From the IMG/VR virus record IMGVR_UViG_3300032331_000898, positions 1 to 45,521 of that record: a stretch of 45,521 nt of DNA, one strand, 5' to 3'. Every line of letters starts with the position of its first letter. Position 1 is the stretch's first letter. The notes under the pieces were generated by a model. It saw only the letters and a program-made list of their open reading frames with translations. It did no database searches and had not been told where the DNA came from. Below, piece by piece: positions 10,601 to 16,411 of this stretch. The position numbers were made by a program, and so were the translations under genes. This stretch comes from a virus.

Positions 10601-11404
10601 GTCCCGTTTGAAATTGGCTACATCTTCAAGGCGTTGCCTGAGGCTATATATAACAGCATGGTCAATGAACACGGCGGCGAAGAAGCAGTCAAAGCGTTCA
10701 AGCAAATCTTGCTTCAGACAGTCCCCGGCGGTTCGTCCTACGGCATACCACAAGCTGTGAAACCTGCCATTGAAGCCGGTCTTGGTAAGTCGTTCTACAC
10801 AGGCAGGGATATACTGTCTGCGCGGGAGAAAGAGCTGTTGCCAGAAGAACAGTTCCGCGCCAATACATCAGAGCTGGCCAAGACAATTGGTAAAACTTTT
10901 GGTATTTCCCCGATTGTGTTTGAGCAACTTATCAGCGGTTACACAGGTACGATGGGGCTGGCGTTCATGCACGCACTCAGTATTGGTGCTCCAGCAAGTG
11001 AGACCCCCGATCAAGCGGTCAAGCGGTTGTCGGACTACCCAATTGTTGGCGGGGCATTCCAACCCAACGATGCTGGCGGCATTATCAACAGCGTGTATGA
11101 GCGCATGAATGAAAACATCAAGGTCAAGCAGTCGTTTGACAAAATGGTTGCGGAAGGGCGTATGTCAGAAGCCAAAGACTTGCTCCAGCGTCGTGGCAAC
11201 GAGTACATGCAAGCAGACTTGGCCAACAAGTTCAAAGCAAACATGAACAAGTTGACTCAGGCCGAACGTGCAATCGCCGCATCAAGCATGACACCAGAAG
11301 CCAAGCGGGAACAGCTGGATAAGATCAGGAAGATAAAGATCGCCGTAGCTCAAACGGTGAGAGAGGTTTCCGATAAAACCATACACCTATCAATCCCTTT
11401 CTGA
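1700..11404 (+). CDS. Giant polyvalent virion protein: ADP-ribosyltransferase-like, metallopeptidase-like and LPD38-like regions
   Basis: A 3234-residue protein, probably packaged in the virion and ejected with the DNA. Residues 1-40 hold the 'LPDGSYVSI...YPEAF' type N-terminus common in phage internal proteins. Residues about 45-260 are Gly/Ala-rich and hydrophobic, which fits membrane insertion. About 270-1750 is mostly long charged helix. Around 1780 is HEVGVH (H-E-x3-H rather than the usual HExxH), followed later by DELLAYAVEE, which resembles a zinc peptidase layout. From about 1918 'FDMFD...GTGENNQAYGWG' and from 2318 'YFDGVSRY...FNYVDFDD' match the ART-PolyVal type of ADP-ribosyltransferase. 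NDYIPFYR near 2590, then 'FRDSLAAP' and 'IPFFNAQIQGLN', resemble the LPD38 domain. No lysozyme or transglycosylase motif was seen. The last 80 bases overlap a convergent minus-strand gene. Domain names come from recalled family signatures; enzymatic activity is inferred. Confidence 0.88.
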   Translation: MPQAVPLPDGSYVSIREGETPQQAYARAQQMYPEAFKAVEAPAAPKETTLGGQTKEFFKGLVPGAIGLVEQAGTGISALLPEEQEKAAQRAIKETAAAAKAPFAAAPGYEDTIGRKFGEATGSIAPFLATGPFGMAGRLAGYGLGIGAGAGQQVESSQQAGATEGQQTAATALGAAVGATEMFAPARILKRLGEPVLEGATSYVKRALMAGGEEAAQEAASQAAQNIITKGIYKPEQQIIEQVGESAAYGGAVGALAQGLLDLAVGRRAPKTVLTDEVKQARAEAEKQQEAEKIRLSSPEYAQEVLQKTKDLEAQRTALKSQLIPIKKGVSPETDYANNREINRQIEAINKELKPLADEYVRVKPILKQAAEQERVAKLTPYEYALGLKPEEAGQKPAEPELYEQQIAKPPEPPKAEDVAAQHAAQSIQLANDQQYASEKAPNEATADYVKYLMRNPTLAEQIEKNRMQLPGLPAGVRSSAVLDALKLQLAPMRKEKAAAEKATFEQEMGTRKTAFGVPQPTEASPQVQAFTSYMDDLKSQRDDVGDDMFFKYMVEPKLEKIAEGKPPVIAVNSELKPFTQPKMAERSREKINTLLNEIDQATTDRDVALRSNNRDAATAAFERGNQALEQINAFAEEVPAGELTKGRFPGAKTSPQASVYAREVLRVRNEQNAALNAIEDKLDRLRRGEALGREGVEPGKGVAAATPEMLAKQAEEARGKYISAVLEEAAIHRRVAGKPELTYDEAIKAASRIHDVVGEWIDRSKAQPLPRFTEQPEFEEKIVQPAQKRAGKIIRGAITERTYSDKPPSTFPAGHYFNTGKWEKVATGKKNPPFVWEFIDNRPPMERINEIARLSDKEVKHFKAQIAKVVDSLSEIPSTAKREIPILKQQFASTEAQKVAEAKGETAKTLGGALRRRTEFVRNLMSKPPLRPLVKSTRDALNRAADIMDSGKATTGLLDAVEHVATNLAEGRRVLPQDVQEINDAIKLYESTAQEGEIAGEGAKGQGQLFPETRKDLGYIRATPANFAKSPQIKPVWEALTQARKLKAKTEANQKARAARDKQGIEQIQALQKQIDAIKNNMKFFLTKSGDFNLGLYTNVDIAKMFMTYPEAGIKKEDKALMDQYLAVVRNIFNQNYNPSIKQTEESNSRLAKKIFDGLSAIYTPEQMEYVKDKVIPNFDEKIRPEYLVRLKEAQQAVALGQRLENANNRLVEFMQDSNEAVRKQAEESRDLTDPLLDKIKLIKQSLRGSLLLTDGERAALDSEATLAAQRGAYKDAMAKAMGKARQRLSDTLGELLDPEIERARRALKAAKTRLATVESQIEAAKKEMTEGTGQAPNLINNLQKVQGLVENIEAAETELADLQEARFGEIENDVVVTEAMLDKDLKTEREYLELLERQLADMRKEPLTAVELGERGKLGKLKYPFAAQRLESQVKAQQAAVDEAQKRAEEFQKDVQVWWPKVTAAFKKDGISVKDLPGAVFEKGRKVAEISTPEQKRLDELRDKGMQAAKEVDEAEVRQRVKDKQIQMFDDEIFDARGEVQSFMGPEDMEQLADIMADPKTTNVKRVQATLKLGAMQKLASLEAQKQAFIEGKPAKAPKAATVPSTAALAAAKPFRTGSGVAKAFTPAEMDEMDRAEIRDANELAKQILGTKAPQLKEPSKRKQGKMLDPNMGLFDDFEFSRGTPVKGLTKAELEAELTAGMGEPVTGRKVEKQVSDKLAVYESVQDFLDKQPKLKGVGKSKYEGLIPADAKGFVQDGKAVLFANNIGKGHGLGVLLHEVGVHLGFRNFFNEGQYNALVKTVKNWANKTDDSMEARVGKAAVRRIEAANTPPHQIDDELLAYAVEEAMQMGVEPVGVKGGNAVKNWLKMVVDAFKKALEKFGITTSNLTAGDLVNFAYGAAHLELKGTWHGAGVKFDMFDHTYMGTGENNQAYGWGTYRAQRHGVADYYREKEAGKYYDAWVDRPDVQEWLESQKSKFTGKLPAGIPEQFLAMPLREASSPYGLNPYQLFKEMVNTEIENIEGEKPKYPLAALPKSAKPTRTAIPITAAQVRAMGTPTRGTANPITVRPTAQAVAKPTSWRVEWMRGLSLEEIDKKIQELKKFAETADEHLQTVYYDPVYKGKGYTDLLGTNDAAASVLQTFFQNQDTGMSWKEAIATVKAEAKKDVEDFEGFTQDKNSKYVYDRAKEILASVDKLNVKDFQYNPPSGPPVPEPAGYMLRTLHTRPENEYLLWDEHADKQPQAVKDVFKRIYDDLTKKQQAVFNRSIGHVPPDRQSGRDLYDALGAVLEQSGMPDEMSPMFTSEMLRAEGLAGIKYFDGVSRYSSMRSSVPGTFNYVDFDDKAEGAQIIATDISPVNQTQPTQKGEILFSRAAEFTNPEIAKRGGFINKIVAKDRSWTQKIKANLTGLAFETQLVDRFAGFERLAKYMEPLKGTQMLYYLRMYDQRMNFVSQAISNGAPAIVEKTRPDGRTERVIESKESANIHNVVQILKDAQPMVGNAEAVNNVFTLYMAALRAKNKGLNTLNFGEDVTQELLDDTMAAIKATPGLADVLKLARDEYNAYNRNLVEFVVSTGALSKDVAKRLLSENDYIPFYRERNGVAELLIGGESPIRIGSIAEQPYLHELVGGDRPILDFLTSSVQNTNLLMDMGMRNLATKNAVHELVDLKAAKFVKMAAGPDVVKFRVDGEDRYAVIATEKVKIGNKEFDTGVPADILVKGMEGIPTQMPAMLRVMAMPSQLLRKAITISPLYTAKQLFRDSLAAPIISGADFMPVIGALKELNSATKQTLERRGITGGQQFTGSTADLTKILRDVSEGKPGWMTALGKLEAMGMEADATTRRAQYNSYIQQGLSEMEATLLALESMNFNKRGASPSVHVANALIPFFNAQIQGLNVLYKASMGKMPFNDQVRIREKMLQRGAMMAVASLAYAALMQDDDAYKNATPDQKYGNWFVRVPGLDEPVRIPVPFEIGYIFKALPEAIYNSMVNEHGGEEAVKAFKQILLQTVPGGSSYGIPQAVKPAIEAGLGKSFYTGRDILSAREKELLPEEQFRANTSELAKTIGKTFGISPIVFEQLISGYTGTMGLAFMHALSIGAPASETPDQAVKRLSDYPIVGGAFQPNDAGGIINSVYERMNENIKVKQSFDKMVAEGRMSEAKDLLQRRGNEYMQADLANKFKANMNKLTQAERAIAASSMTPEAKREQLDKIRKIKIAVAQTVREVSDKTIHLSIPF

Positions 11405-11543
11405 TGCCAACAAACGCTTGAGTGCGGTACTTAAAAGGAACTGAGGCACGTAGCCCCATTTCCTTTATCTTCACCACATCTAACCCGGGGACAAAAAACC
11501 CTGTTCCCGGTTTAAGTGTCGCCCACGGATAGATTGTTTCCAT
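11325..11543 (-). CDS. Small conserved-type phage protein (72 aa), convergent with the giant gene
   Basis: The N-terminal block YPWATLKPGTGFFVPGLD and the later GIRKGLIGVWFYR look like a small family I recall from phages, where an aromatic-Trp start precedes a 'GxSFFV' loop and the chain ends in a basic-aromatic motif. No function is known to me. The ATG at 11543 follows a GAGG Shine-Dalgarno; an upstream TTG at 11561 lacks one. The gene begins inside the 3' end of the primase-helicase and runs antisense into the last 80 bases of the giant virion gene, so its C-terminal residues (after GVWFYR) are constrained by another coding strand. A strong inverted repeat falls inside its coding region. 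It is probably the last gene of the early operon. Confidence 0.6.
   Translation of the reverse strand: METIYPWATLKPGTGFFVPGLDVVKIKEMGLRASVPFKYRTQAFVGIRKGLIGVWFYRKPLSPFELRRSLSS
11481..11514. terminator. Symmetric stem-loop at the meeting point of the two arms
   Basis: Arms at 11481-11493 and 11502-11514 pair over 13 positions with one mismatch and one G-U, around the core CCGGG/CCCGG. The right arm contains the primase-helicase stop codon. It lies 77 bases beyond the stop of the convergent giant gene, where a bidirectional terminator would be useful. The T-tract is weak on both strands, and the repeat is also coding sequence (LKPGTGFFVPGL) for the small minus-strand protein, so the symmetry could simply reflect the codons. 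Confidence 0.4.
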
Positions 11544-14421
11544 TGAAATGATCTTCCTCAAAAGTTATGTGCATAGCGTTGACGCGCATTGATGGGCCGT
11601 TGGTCTTGCCCAGCATATCTTTCTTGGAGTACTTGACGCGGAACATCTTCTCCATCTGCTTCTTGAAGTCGTCATAGCTGAAGCTCATACTTACGCAGTG
11701 TCGCCTGAGCAGTTGTTCCTCAATGAAGTACTCCCTGAAGCCGTCTGTCAGCGTGCCATGCTCCACACGCCCAAGTACTTTTGATCTGGTCAATGACTTG
11801 TCAACAGCTTCGCCATCCCCCCATGCGGCCATCAGTCGGCCTTCAGCCTTCTTGATAATGATGAAGCTGCCGTAGTTGTCGCCGGTGTAGGCGTTCAGCA
11901 CATCCTCAGCAGTGCGCACACTGCCACGAATAATGCCGCGAGCTTTCTCGACAACAGCTTTCAGAGACTCAATGACTTTCTGCACCTCAACGTCAAGGAT
12001 GTTGGCGTAGTCTCTGCGCAGGAGGATAGCCGCCGCAACAATAACGGTGCACCCAGCATGCCAGTAGCGTTCGTCATCGTTGAAGTCCAGAACCTTTTTG
12101 AGGTGCTTGTGCGTCTTGGCCACAACTTGTTCTGCTGTGTGTTGGTTCTTGGTCAGCCAGCGTATCCATGCCTCGCCAGCCACGCCGTAGTTGCGTTTCA
12201 TCTCCAGCAGAATTTCACGTTCCTGTGGAGTCCATTCCAGCTTAATGTTTGGATTCCACTCCAGCATACGCAACAGCTCACCGTTTGAGCTGAACTTCCT
12301 TGCCCCCGCCATGTAGTCGGTCAGGCTTTCGTTGGAAGTCATGGTACATGTAGTTTTCCATGTCGTGTTGTTGATGCGCTCTTTGTTCGCACCTGACTCC
12401 ATACGCTCCTTGCCCTGCGCTTCCGCAAAGTCAAAGATAAACGTCGGTGCCCACTCCATGTCAGCACGCTGGGTATTCGTTATCTCATCAATCAGAAGCG
12501 GCATGCTGTTGAGCAAGCCAGCGCGTTGTTGCATCGCAACCGGAGATGTACCTTTACCTGTTCTGTATCTCAGTGGGTGTCCCCATACACCAGCCTTGGC
12601 GCTCAACACCAGTGACTTACCAGTGCCCGACAGGCGTGAACCGATGTGCCACACAAAACCCTCGTACTCCGTGAACCGCATCAGTGGTGAGCCAAACGAG
12701 TCCAGACATACCGCCAGTGCTGTCTCCATGCCGGGCTTGTTCACGAATATGGTCTGCCACAACTTACGCCAGTTCTCCAGACTACCAGCCCCAGATGTAT
12801 TGCGGTTGATGTTCTCAAGACCGGGCATCGGTATGCGTGTCTCCCCGCCCATTTCGGTGAATACGCGGTTGTTGTACACAAAGCTGTTGTCCTCTTGCCA
12901 GCCACATTGGTATGGGATGACGATAGGCTTCTTGGCTTGCGATGCTTCACCCACACAGGCGCGGACATATTCGTAAAGCTGTTTATCGAATCCAGCAAAT
13001 GTGGACACGATGTTCTGGCTGGCCAACCACTTGAGCGTCTCGTCCTTGCTCACGATTGATTTCTGTGGAAAGTTCAGCGTCATCACGCCTTCGGGACGCA
13101 CAGCGGCCATGTGAACCAAGTGGTCGTTCTCCATCTTCAGCAGGTCAACCACAAACAAGTCGTACGGAACAAGCTGTGTAGTCTTCTTGGACTTCTTGCC
13201 GTCCTCATCCTCCTCCACCCTTACAAAGTACACACCGCCGTTCTCGCCGTAGCTGTACCCGCGTGGTGGCAGTGGGCGCTTAACTGCATCAATGTGCTCT
13301 GGCTCATCGCTGTCCGGTGCATCCTCCAACGCAAAGAATTCTTCTTCAACAAATTCCTCACTGACCGTGGTCATGGGTATGACCTTCTCTGTGTTGTCAG
13401 CTTTGATCTCTCTGCCAAGGATCAGCGGATTTGTGATCTTGCCCCAGTGTGGACAGCTTGTGCATATGCCGGGATTCAATGAGTCCAGCGCCGCGCATGA
13501 ATACGGCCCTTTGATCTCAGCCAGCTTCTGGTTCATCCTGTCTGGCGTGTATGGGTGCAGTTCGGACAGCCACACAGCTTTCTCAGCGCCATCATCACAG
13601 ACCTTAGCCCATGACAGCAACGCTCTCCACACAGGTTCTTTGCCGTCGTCTTGGGCGGTGGCAACGTAGTCGGCAACCTGAGCGCAGTGAGGCTGGAACT
13701 CGGCAAAGATTGTGCGACTGTTCTGCATCATCTTTACTTGTGCAGTTGTCTTGGCGTTCTTGGGTCGTGCCCCCGGCAACATGATGGGGTCAGCTTGTGG
13801 TGGCGCTTTCTCTTTGAGGTTGGTGTTGATGACTTCAGCAAACGCATCGAAGTCAAACATGTCACCTTCCATCAACAGCTTTACAGGAAGAGGTTGTACA
13901 TACTTCTTCTTGTGGTTCATAGTGCCCGGTACACGCATCAGCCGCGCCGCATCTGCGGTGACAGCCATGTCGATGACCATGCCTTCTTGCTTGCACAGGA
14001 GTTTTAGATTCTGCGCAATGGGTCGCCATTCAGCCACCGTCATGTCGCGTGTCATCGGCCAGTAGCAGTGAAGCCCCCCACCTGAGCCAACAATCCACGG
14101 CTTGCCAAGCGTATCAAGCCCGACCTTTGCCATGAACGCATCCAACGCCAGTACTGCATCCTTTTTTGATGCGTACCCATCCAAGTCAACGAAGAAAGAC
14201 TTTATGTGCGTAGCTTTGTCAGCTTCGCGTTTCTTACCTTCAAAGCAGGAGACGGCGTAGAAGATGTCGCAGTGATCGTTGTTCCAGTTGTCTATGTGGG
14301 GGTGCAGTTCCTCGATTGTGTCCGTGAACACATGTTGTTTTCTTTTCGTGAGTTCTACCGCGCAGTACGAGCCTAAACCCGGAGACGGCAAAACCACCGC
14401 TAGGAACTCAAGCGGAGTCAT
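11512..14421 (-). CDS. Primase-helicase: AEP-type primase fused to DUF927/SF3-like ATPase
   Basis: Bifunctional replication protein of 969 residues that would prime and unwind DNA at the fork. The N-terminal primase shows the archaeo-eukaryotic primase signatures: SFFVDLDGY (residues 75-83, Asp79 and Asp81 as the metal-binding pair), GSGGGLH (112-118, the s-x-H motif) and RLMRVPGTMNH (160-170). A cysteine cluster C...GICTSC around 305-325 suggests a zinc site between domains. The C-terminal ATPase has a GTGKS Walker A near 596 and LLIDEIT as Walker B, in the arrangement I associate with DUF927 helicases. The ATG is preceded by an open intergenic stretch of 14 bases after the upstream gene. 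It is the largest replication gene and lies near the end of the minus-strand arm. Confidence 0.9.
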   Translation of the reverse strand: MTPLEFLAVVLPSPGLGSYCAVELTKRKQHVFTDTIEELHPHIDNWNNDHCDIFYAVSCFEGKKREADKATHIKSFFVDLDGYASKKDAVLALDAFMAKVGLDTLGKPWIVGSGGGLHCYWPMTRDMTVAEWRPIAQNLKLLCKQEGMVIDMAVTADAARLMRVPGTMNHKKKYVQPLPVKLLMEGDMFDFDAFAEVINTNLKEKAPPQADPIMLPGARPKNAKTTAQVKMMQNSRTIFAEFQPHCAQVADYVATAQDDGKEPVWRALLSWAKVCDDGAEKAVWLSELHPYTPDRMNQKLAEIKGPYSCAALDSLNPGICTSCPHWGKITNPLILGREIKADNTEKVIPMTTVSEEFVEEEFFALEDAPDSDEPEHIDAVKRPLPPRGYSYGENGGVYFVRVEEDEDGKKSKKTTQLVPYDLFVVDLLKMENDHLVHMAAVRPEGVMTLNFPQKSIVSKDETLKWLASQNIVSTFAGFDKQLYEYVRACVGEASQAKKPIVIPYQCGWQEDNSFVYNNRVFTEMGGETRIPMPGLENINRNTSGAGSLENWRKLWQTIFVNKPGMETALAVCLDSFGSPLMRFTEYEGFVWHIGSRLSGTGKSLVLSAKAGVWGHPLRYRTGKGTSPVAMQQRAGLLNSMPLLIDEITNTQRADMEWAPTFIFDFAEAQGKERMESGANKERINNTTWKTTCTMTSNESLTDYMAGARKFSSNGELLRMLEWNPNIKLEWTPQEREILLEMKRNYGVAGEAWIRWLTKNQHTAEQVVAKTHKHLKKVLDFNDDERYWHAGCTVIVAAAILLRRDYANILDVEVQKVIESLKAVVEKARGIIRGSVRTAEDVLNAYTGDNYGSFIIIKKAEGRLMAAWGDGEAVDKSLTRSKVLGRVEHGTLTDGFREYFIEEQLLRRHCVSMSFSYDDFKKQMEKMFRVKYSKKDMLGKTNGPSMRVNAMHITFEEDHFNGNNLSVGDT

Positions 14422-14435
14422 GTCTATCCTTTGGT

Positions 14436-14645
14436 TTATTTGAAGTCGTCGTTTGCGTGTTCTATGCCTTGCTGAAAGCCGTCCTCAAACCCTTCGTGGT
14501 AAAGATTCTCAGTGCGGTCAATCAGTGCGGCCATGCGTTCTACAAGCGTCTCAACCCAGTCTGGTGTAACTTTGTCGAAGCCCATAACATACACATAACG
14601 CAGAAGTTCGTTGTTGCTCAGTTGCTTAGGTTGAATGCCTTGCAT
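14436..14645 (-). CDS. Small acidic protein of unknown function (69 aa)
   Basis: Starts at the ATG at 14645, which has GGAG five bases upstream; an in-frame TTG at 14657 would add four residues without a better ribosome site. The protein is acidic, begins with a Gln/Leu-rich segment, and ends with Glu-, Asp- and Phe-rich turns (EGFEDGFQQGIEHA). No enzymatic motif is visible. It overlaps the preceding HTH gene by 28 bases and sits 14 bases ahead of the primase-helicase, so it is co-transcribed with replication genes. Function is not recognised. Confidence 0.72.
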   Translation of the reverse strand: MQGIQPKQLSNNELLRYVYVMGFDKVTPDWVETLVERMAALIDRTENLYHEGFEDGFQQGIEHANDDFK

Positions 14646-14896
14646 GTTTTTCTCCAAGCCTCGTCGGCTGTGCTTGATGTTTGTAGGATTTTGAGAAGCG
14701 ACGTTACCGTTGGACGGTAAGCCACAAACACTTCACCACCACCGAACCAGTTGTAAACAGATTGGCGGGACACGCCAAGTGCTTGAGAGATTCTTACGAC
14801 AGAGAAGTTGTGATGAACAGCCCAGCGCCCCAGTTGGTTGCCCAACGTCTTTGGCGCTTTCATGACCATGTTGATTGTTTGTTGTGAGTAAGCCAT
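14618..14896 (-). CDS. Small helix-turn-helix DNA-binding protein
   Basis: A 92-residue protein whose centre, ISQALGVSRQSVYNWF, is a textbook helix-turn-helix of the Cro/C1-like or homeodomain-like type, with Ser-Arg-Gln-Ser in the recognition helix. It probably regulates phage promoters or binds replication sites. The frame is open upstream to 15130, but that extension would lie wholly inside the SSB-like gene. The ATG at 14896 is the natural start, lying just downstream of the SSB-like stop. Its Shine-Dalgarno is unusually distant and separated from the ATG by a hairpin, which suggests controlled translation. No dimerisation domain is obvious. Confidence 0.78.
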   Translation of the reverse strand: MAYSQQTINMVMKAPKTLGNQLGRWAVHHNFSVVRISQALGVSRQSVYNWFGGGEVFVAYRPTVTSLLKILQTSSTADEAWRKTCKAFNLSN

Positions 14897-14927
14897 GTTG
14901 TAAGGGGCCGAAGCCCCGCCCTCCTTA
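14897..14927 (-). promoter_or_regulatory. Shine-Dalgarno brought to the start codon by a UUCG hairpin
   Basis: On the minus strand the SSB-like stop codon runs into a perfect Shine-Dalgarno (TAAGGAGG). A GC stem GGGGC-TTCG-GCCCC (five base pairs, UUCG tetraloop) follows, then seven bases, then the ATG of the HTH gene. The linear gap from GGAGG to ATG is 23 bases, too long. Folding out the 14-base hairpin leaves nine, which is close to optimal. Phage T4 gene 25 is a known case of such bridging. A terminator is less likely because no T-tract follows. Confidence 0.6.
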
Positions 14928-15875
14928 AGACTCGTCCCAATCATCAACCATCGCCGCCAAGTTTGATTTCTTGGCAGGCACGGCACTCGGCTTCTTCTCT
15001 TCCTTACGCACAGTAGGTTCTTCGCTTTCCTCCTCCACAGCAGGCTTAGTTTTCTTTGCCTTTGGTGCAGGTGCTGGCGGCTCTTCATCCTCAGCTTCAA
15101 CCTCAACCTTGGCAGGACGTGTACCAGCAATAGCCAGAGGAGCCGCCACAGTCGGGGCTTTCGGCATCGTCATCGCAATAGCGCGTTTGGCTTCTGCGGA
15201 CTCAGCCTTGACAGAGATTGTTTCGTACTCGTCTTCGTTCAACCAGCGCATCTCTTTGAAAAACAGCTTGGGGCTTTCAGACTTGGTGTCAAACTTCAAG
15301 CGGGTCACAACCAAGCTTGGGTCGATAGGTTCTTGCTGTGCCATCAACCACTTGATGTACGCCTGTAATGGGCGGTTCTCGCCTTCGCCATCACCAAAGA
15401 TAGACTTGGCTGGCAAAGTCAACTGGAGAATGTCTCCGTCCATGTCGTTAGCCAACACTACTGCAACACGTTGCTGGTAGCGGCAAGCGCGGCTGTTACC
15501 CAGACCAGAGCCAGCGATGTTTTGTTTGCAATCCTTACAGTTGGAGTGCTGTTTGTTACCCGCATCAGCAGAGGGCGTTTTGCCATCAGCAGACCAGCAG
15601 TCAGGCGCAGAGACCTCGCCATCGTATGCCTTGGCATAAAACACGCGTCCGATCTCAGGCGCGGCGGCGACAAACACAACGTCCAGATAACGTTCTTCAA
15701 TTGAAGCGATCTCTTTACCGCCGCTGTACAAGCGGAACACGCCGCCTTTGATTGAGATACGCTTTGTGGTATCCACATTACCGCCAGCCAAAGCTTTGGC
15801 TACTGAAGACATGCCGTCACGGTTCTTTGCAAACGCGGGTACGTTTGCCTTGTTAAAAAGTGTCACATTAGTCAT
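14925..15875 (-). CDS. SSB-like protein with zinc-ribbon and acidic C-terminal tail
   Basis: Probable single-stranded-DNA-binding protein of 316 residues. The N-terminal two thirds is beta-rich and carries four cysteines spaced as in a zinc ribbon (Cys93, Cys113-x2-Cys116, Cys131). From about 250 there is a disordered linker rich in Pro, Ala, Lys and Glu. The chain ends in MVDDWDES, an acidic tip with an aromatic residue like those through which SSB proteins recruit partners. The position between the SNF2/Gp157-like genes and the primase-helicase fits. ATG 15875 is preceded by AGGAGAATCATCAC. The family assignment is inference from layout and tail and was not verified by search. Its stop codon overlaps the Shine-Dalgarno of the next gene. 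Confidence 0.65.
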   Translation of the reverse strand: MTNVTLFNKANVPAFAKNRDGMSSVAKALAGGNVDTTKRISIKGGVFRLYSGGKEIASIEERYLDVVFVAAAPEIGRVFYAKAYDGEVSAPDCWSADGKTPSADAGNKQHSNCKDCKQNIAGSGLGNSRACRYQQRVAVVLANDMDGDILQLTLPAKSIFGDGEGENRPLQAYIKWLMAQQEPIDPSLVVTRLKFDTKSESPKLFFKEMRWLNEDEYETISVKAESAEAKRAIAMTMPKAPTVAAPLAIAGTRPAKVEVEAEDEEPPAPAPKAKKTKPAVEEESEEPTVRKEEKKPSAVPAKKSNLAAMVDDWDES

Positions 15876-15891
15876 GTGATGATTCTCCTGA

Positions 15892-16341
15892 TTACTTGGT
15901 TGGTTTGCGAACAGAGATTGCGTACTCAGTTAATGAGTTCAATCCGGGTGGTACGAGGCCGGGGTTGTCTTCAAGAAATGTCGCCATGTTGGTCTGCGCA
16001 ATACGCTTCTCCAACAAGTCAACGGCTTCGTGTTGAAGCACGAATGTCTTGAATGAATCCCAGTCTTGTGTGTTGTAGCGTGTCTTGGTAGACAGCACCA
16101 CAGTGCCTTGGTCAGTGCGCACAGAGGACATGCCCAGTGCAAGCATCTGATCTTTGAGTGCGATCTTCACGACATCTTGTTGCCGCTTGATTTCCTCAAC
16201 TTCGTTTTCGTACGCTTGAGTCAGCTCTTGAATTCGAGCCGCCATCTTACGGTACACCTTTGCCAACTTATCCATTGGGACGTTGACTAACTCATTGCTC
16301 TCCGTTTGTGCGGGAGCATCATCTTCGACTGTTGTAGTCAT
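15892..16341 (-). CDS. Gp157/Gam-like coiled-coil protein (149 aa)
   Basis: Residues 20-65 form a charged heptad-rich helix (coiled coil), followed by a small beta region with SSVRTDQGTVVLSTKTRY and a C-terminal helical domain with a conserved-looking NPGLVPPGLNSLTEYAISVRK. This organisation resembles phage Gp157-type proteins, which are often found beside SSB or recombination genes, and to a lesser degree Gam. A role in DNA protection or recombination is plausible but unproven. ATG 16341 has the leader AGGAGAAGCAA that recurs before several genes in this arm. It precedes the SSB-like gene by 16 bases. Confidence 0.6.
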   Translation of the reverse strand: MTTTVEDDAPAQTESNELVNVPMDKLAKVYRKMAARIQELTQAYENEVEEIKRQQDVVKIALKDQMLALGMSSVRTDQGTVVLSTKTRYNTQDWDSFKTFVLQHEAVDLLEKRIAQTNMATFLEDNPGLVPPGLNSLTEYAISVRKPTK

Positions 16342-16411
16342 TTGCTTCTCCTGTTTTTTTGTCTAACGTTTAACATCATACACGGAACAAATCCAAACGC
16401 AACTCCTTTCT
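16342..16411 (-). promoter_or_regulatory. Candidate sigma70-type promoter upstream of the Gp157-like gene
   Basis: On the minus strand TTGCGT, a 16-base spacer and TATGAT lie between the SNF2 stop and the Gp157-like ATG. They are followed by GTTAAACGTTAGAC and then AGGAGAAGCAAATG. A closely related GTTAAACATTAAAC plus the same ribosome site precedes the VWA gene at 28627. This could be an internal promoter for the SSB / primase block. The -35 box is weak. Confidence 0.4.

Noticed and set aside
11325-11561. The TTG start for the small convergent gene
   Set aside because: No ribosome site precedes the TTG. The ATG at 11543 has GAGG upstream, so the shorter form is preferred.
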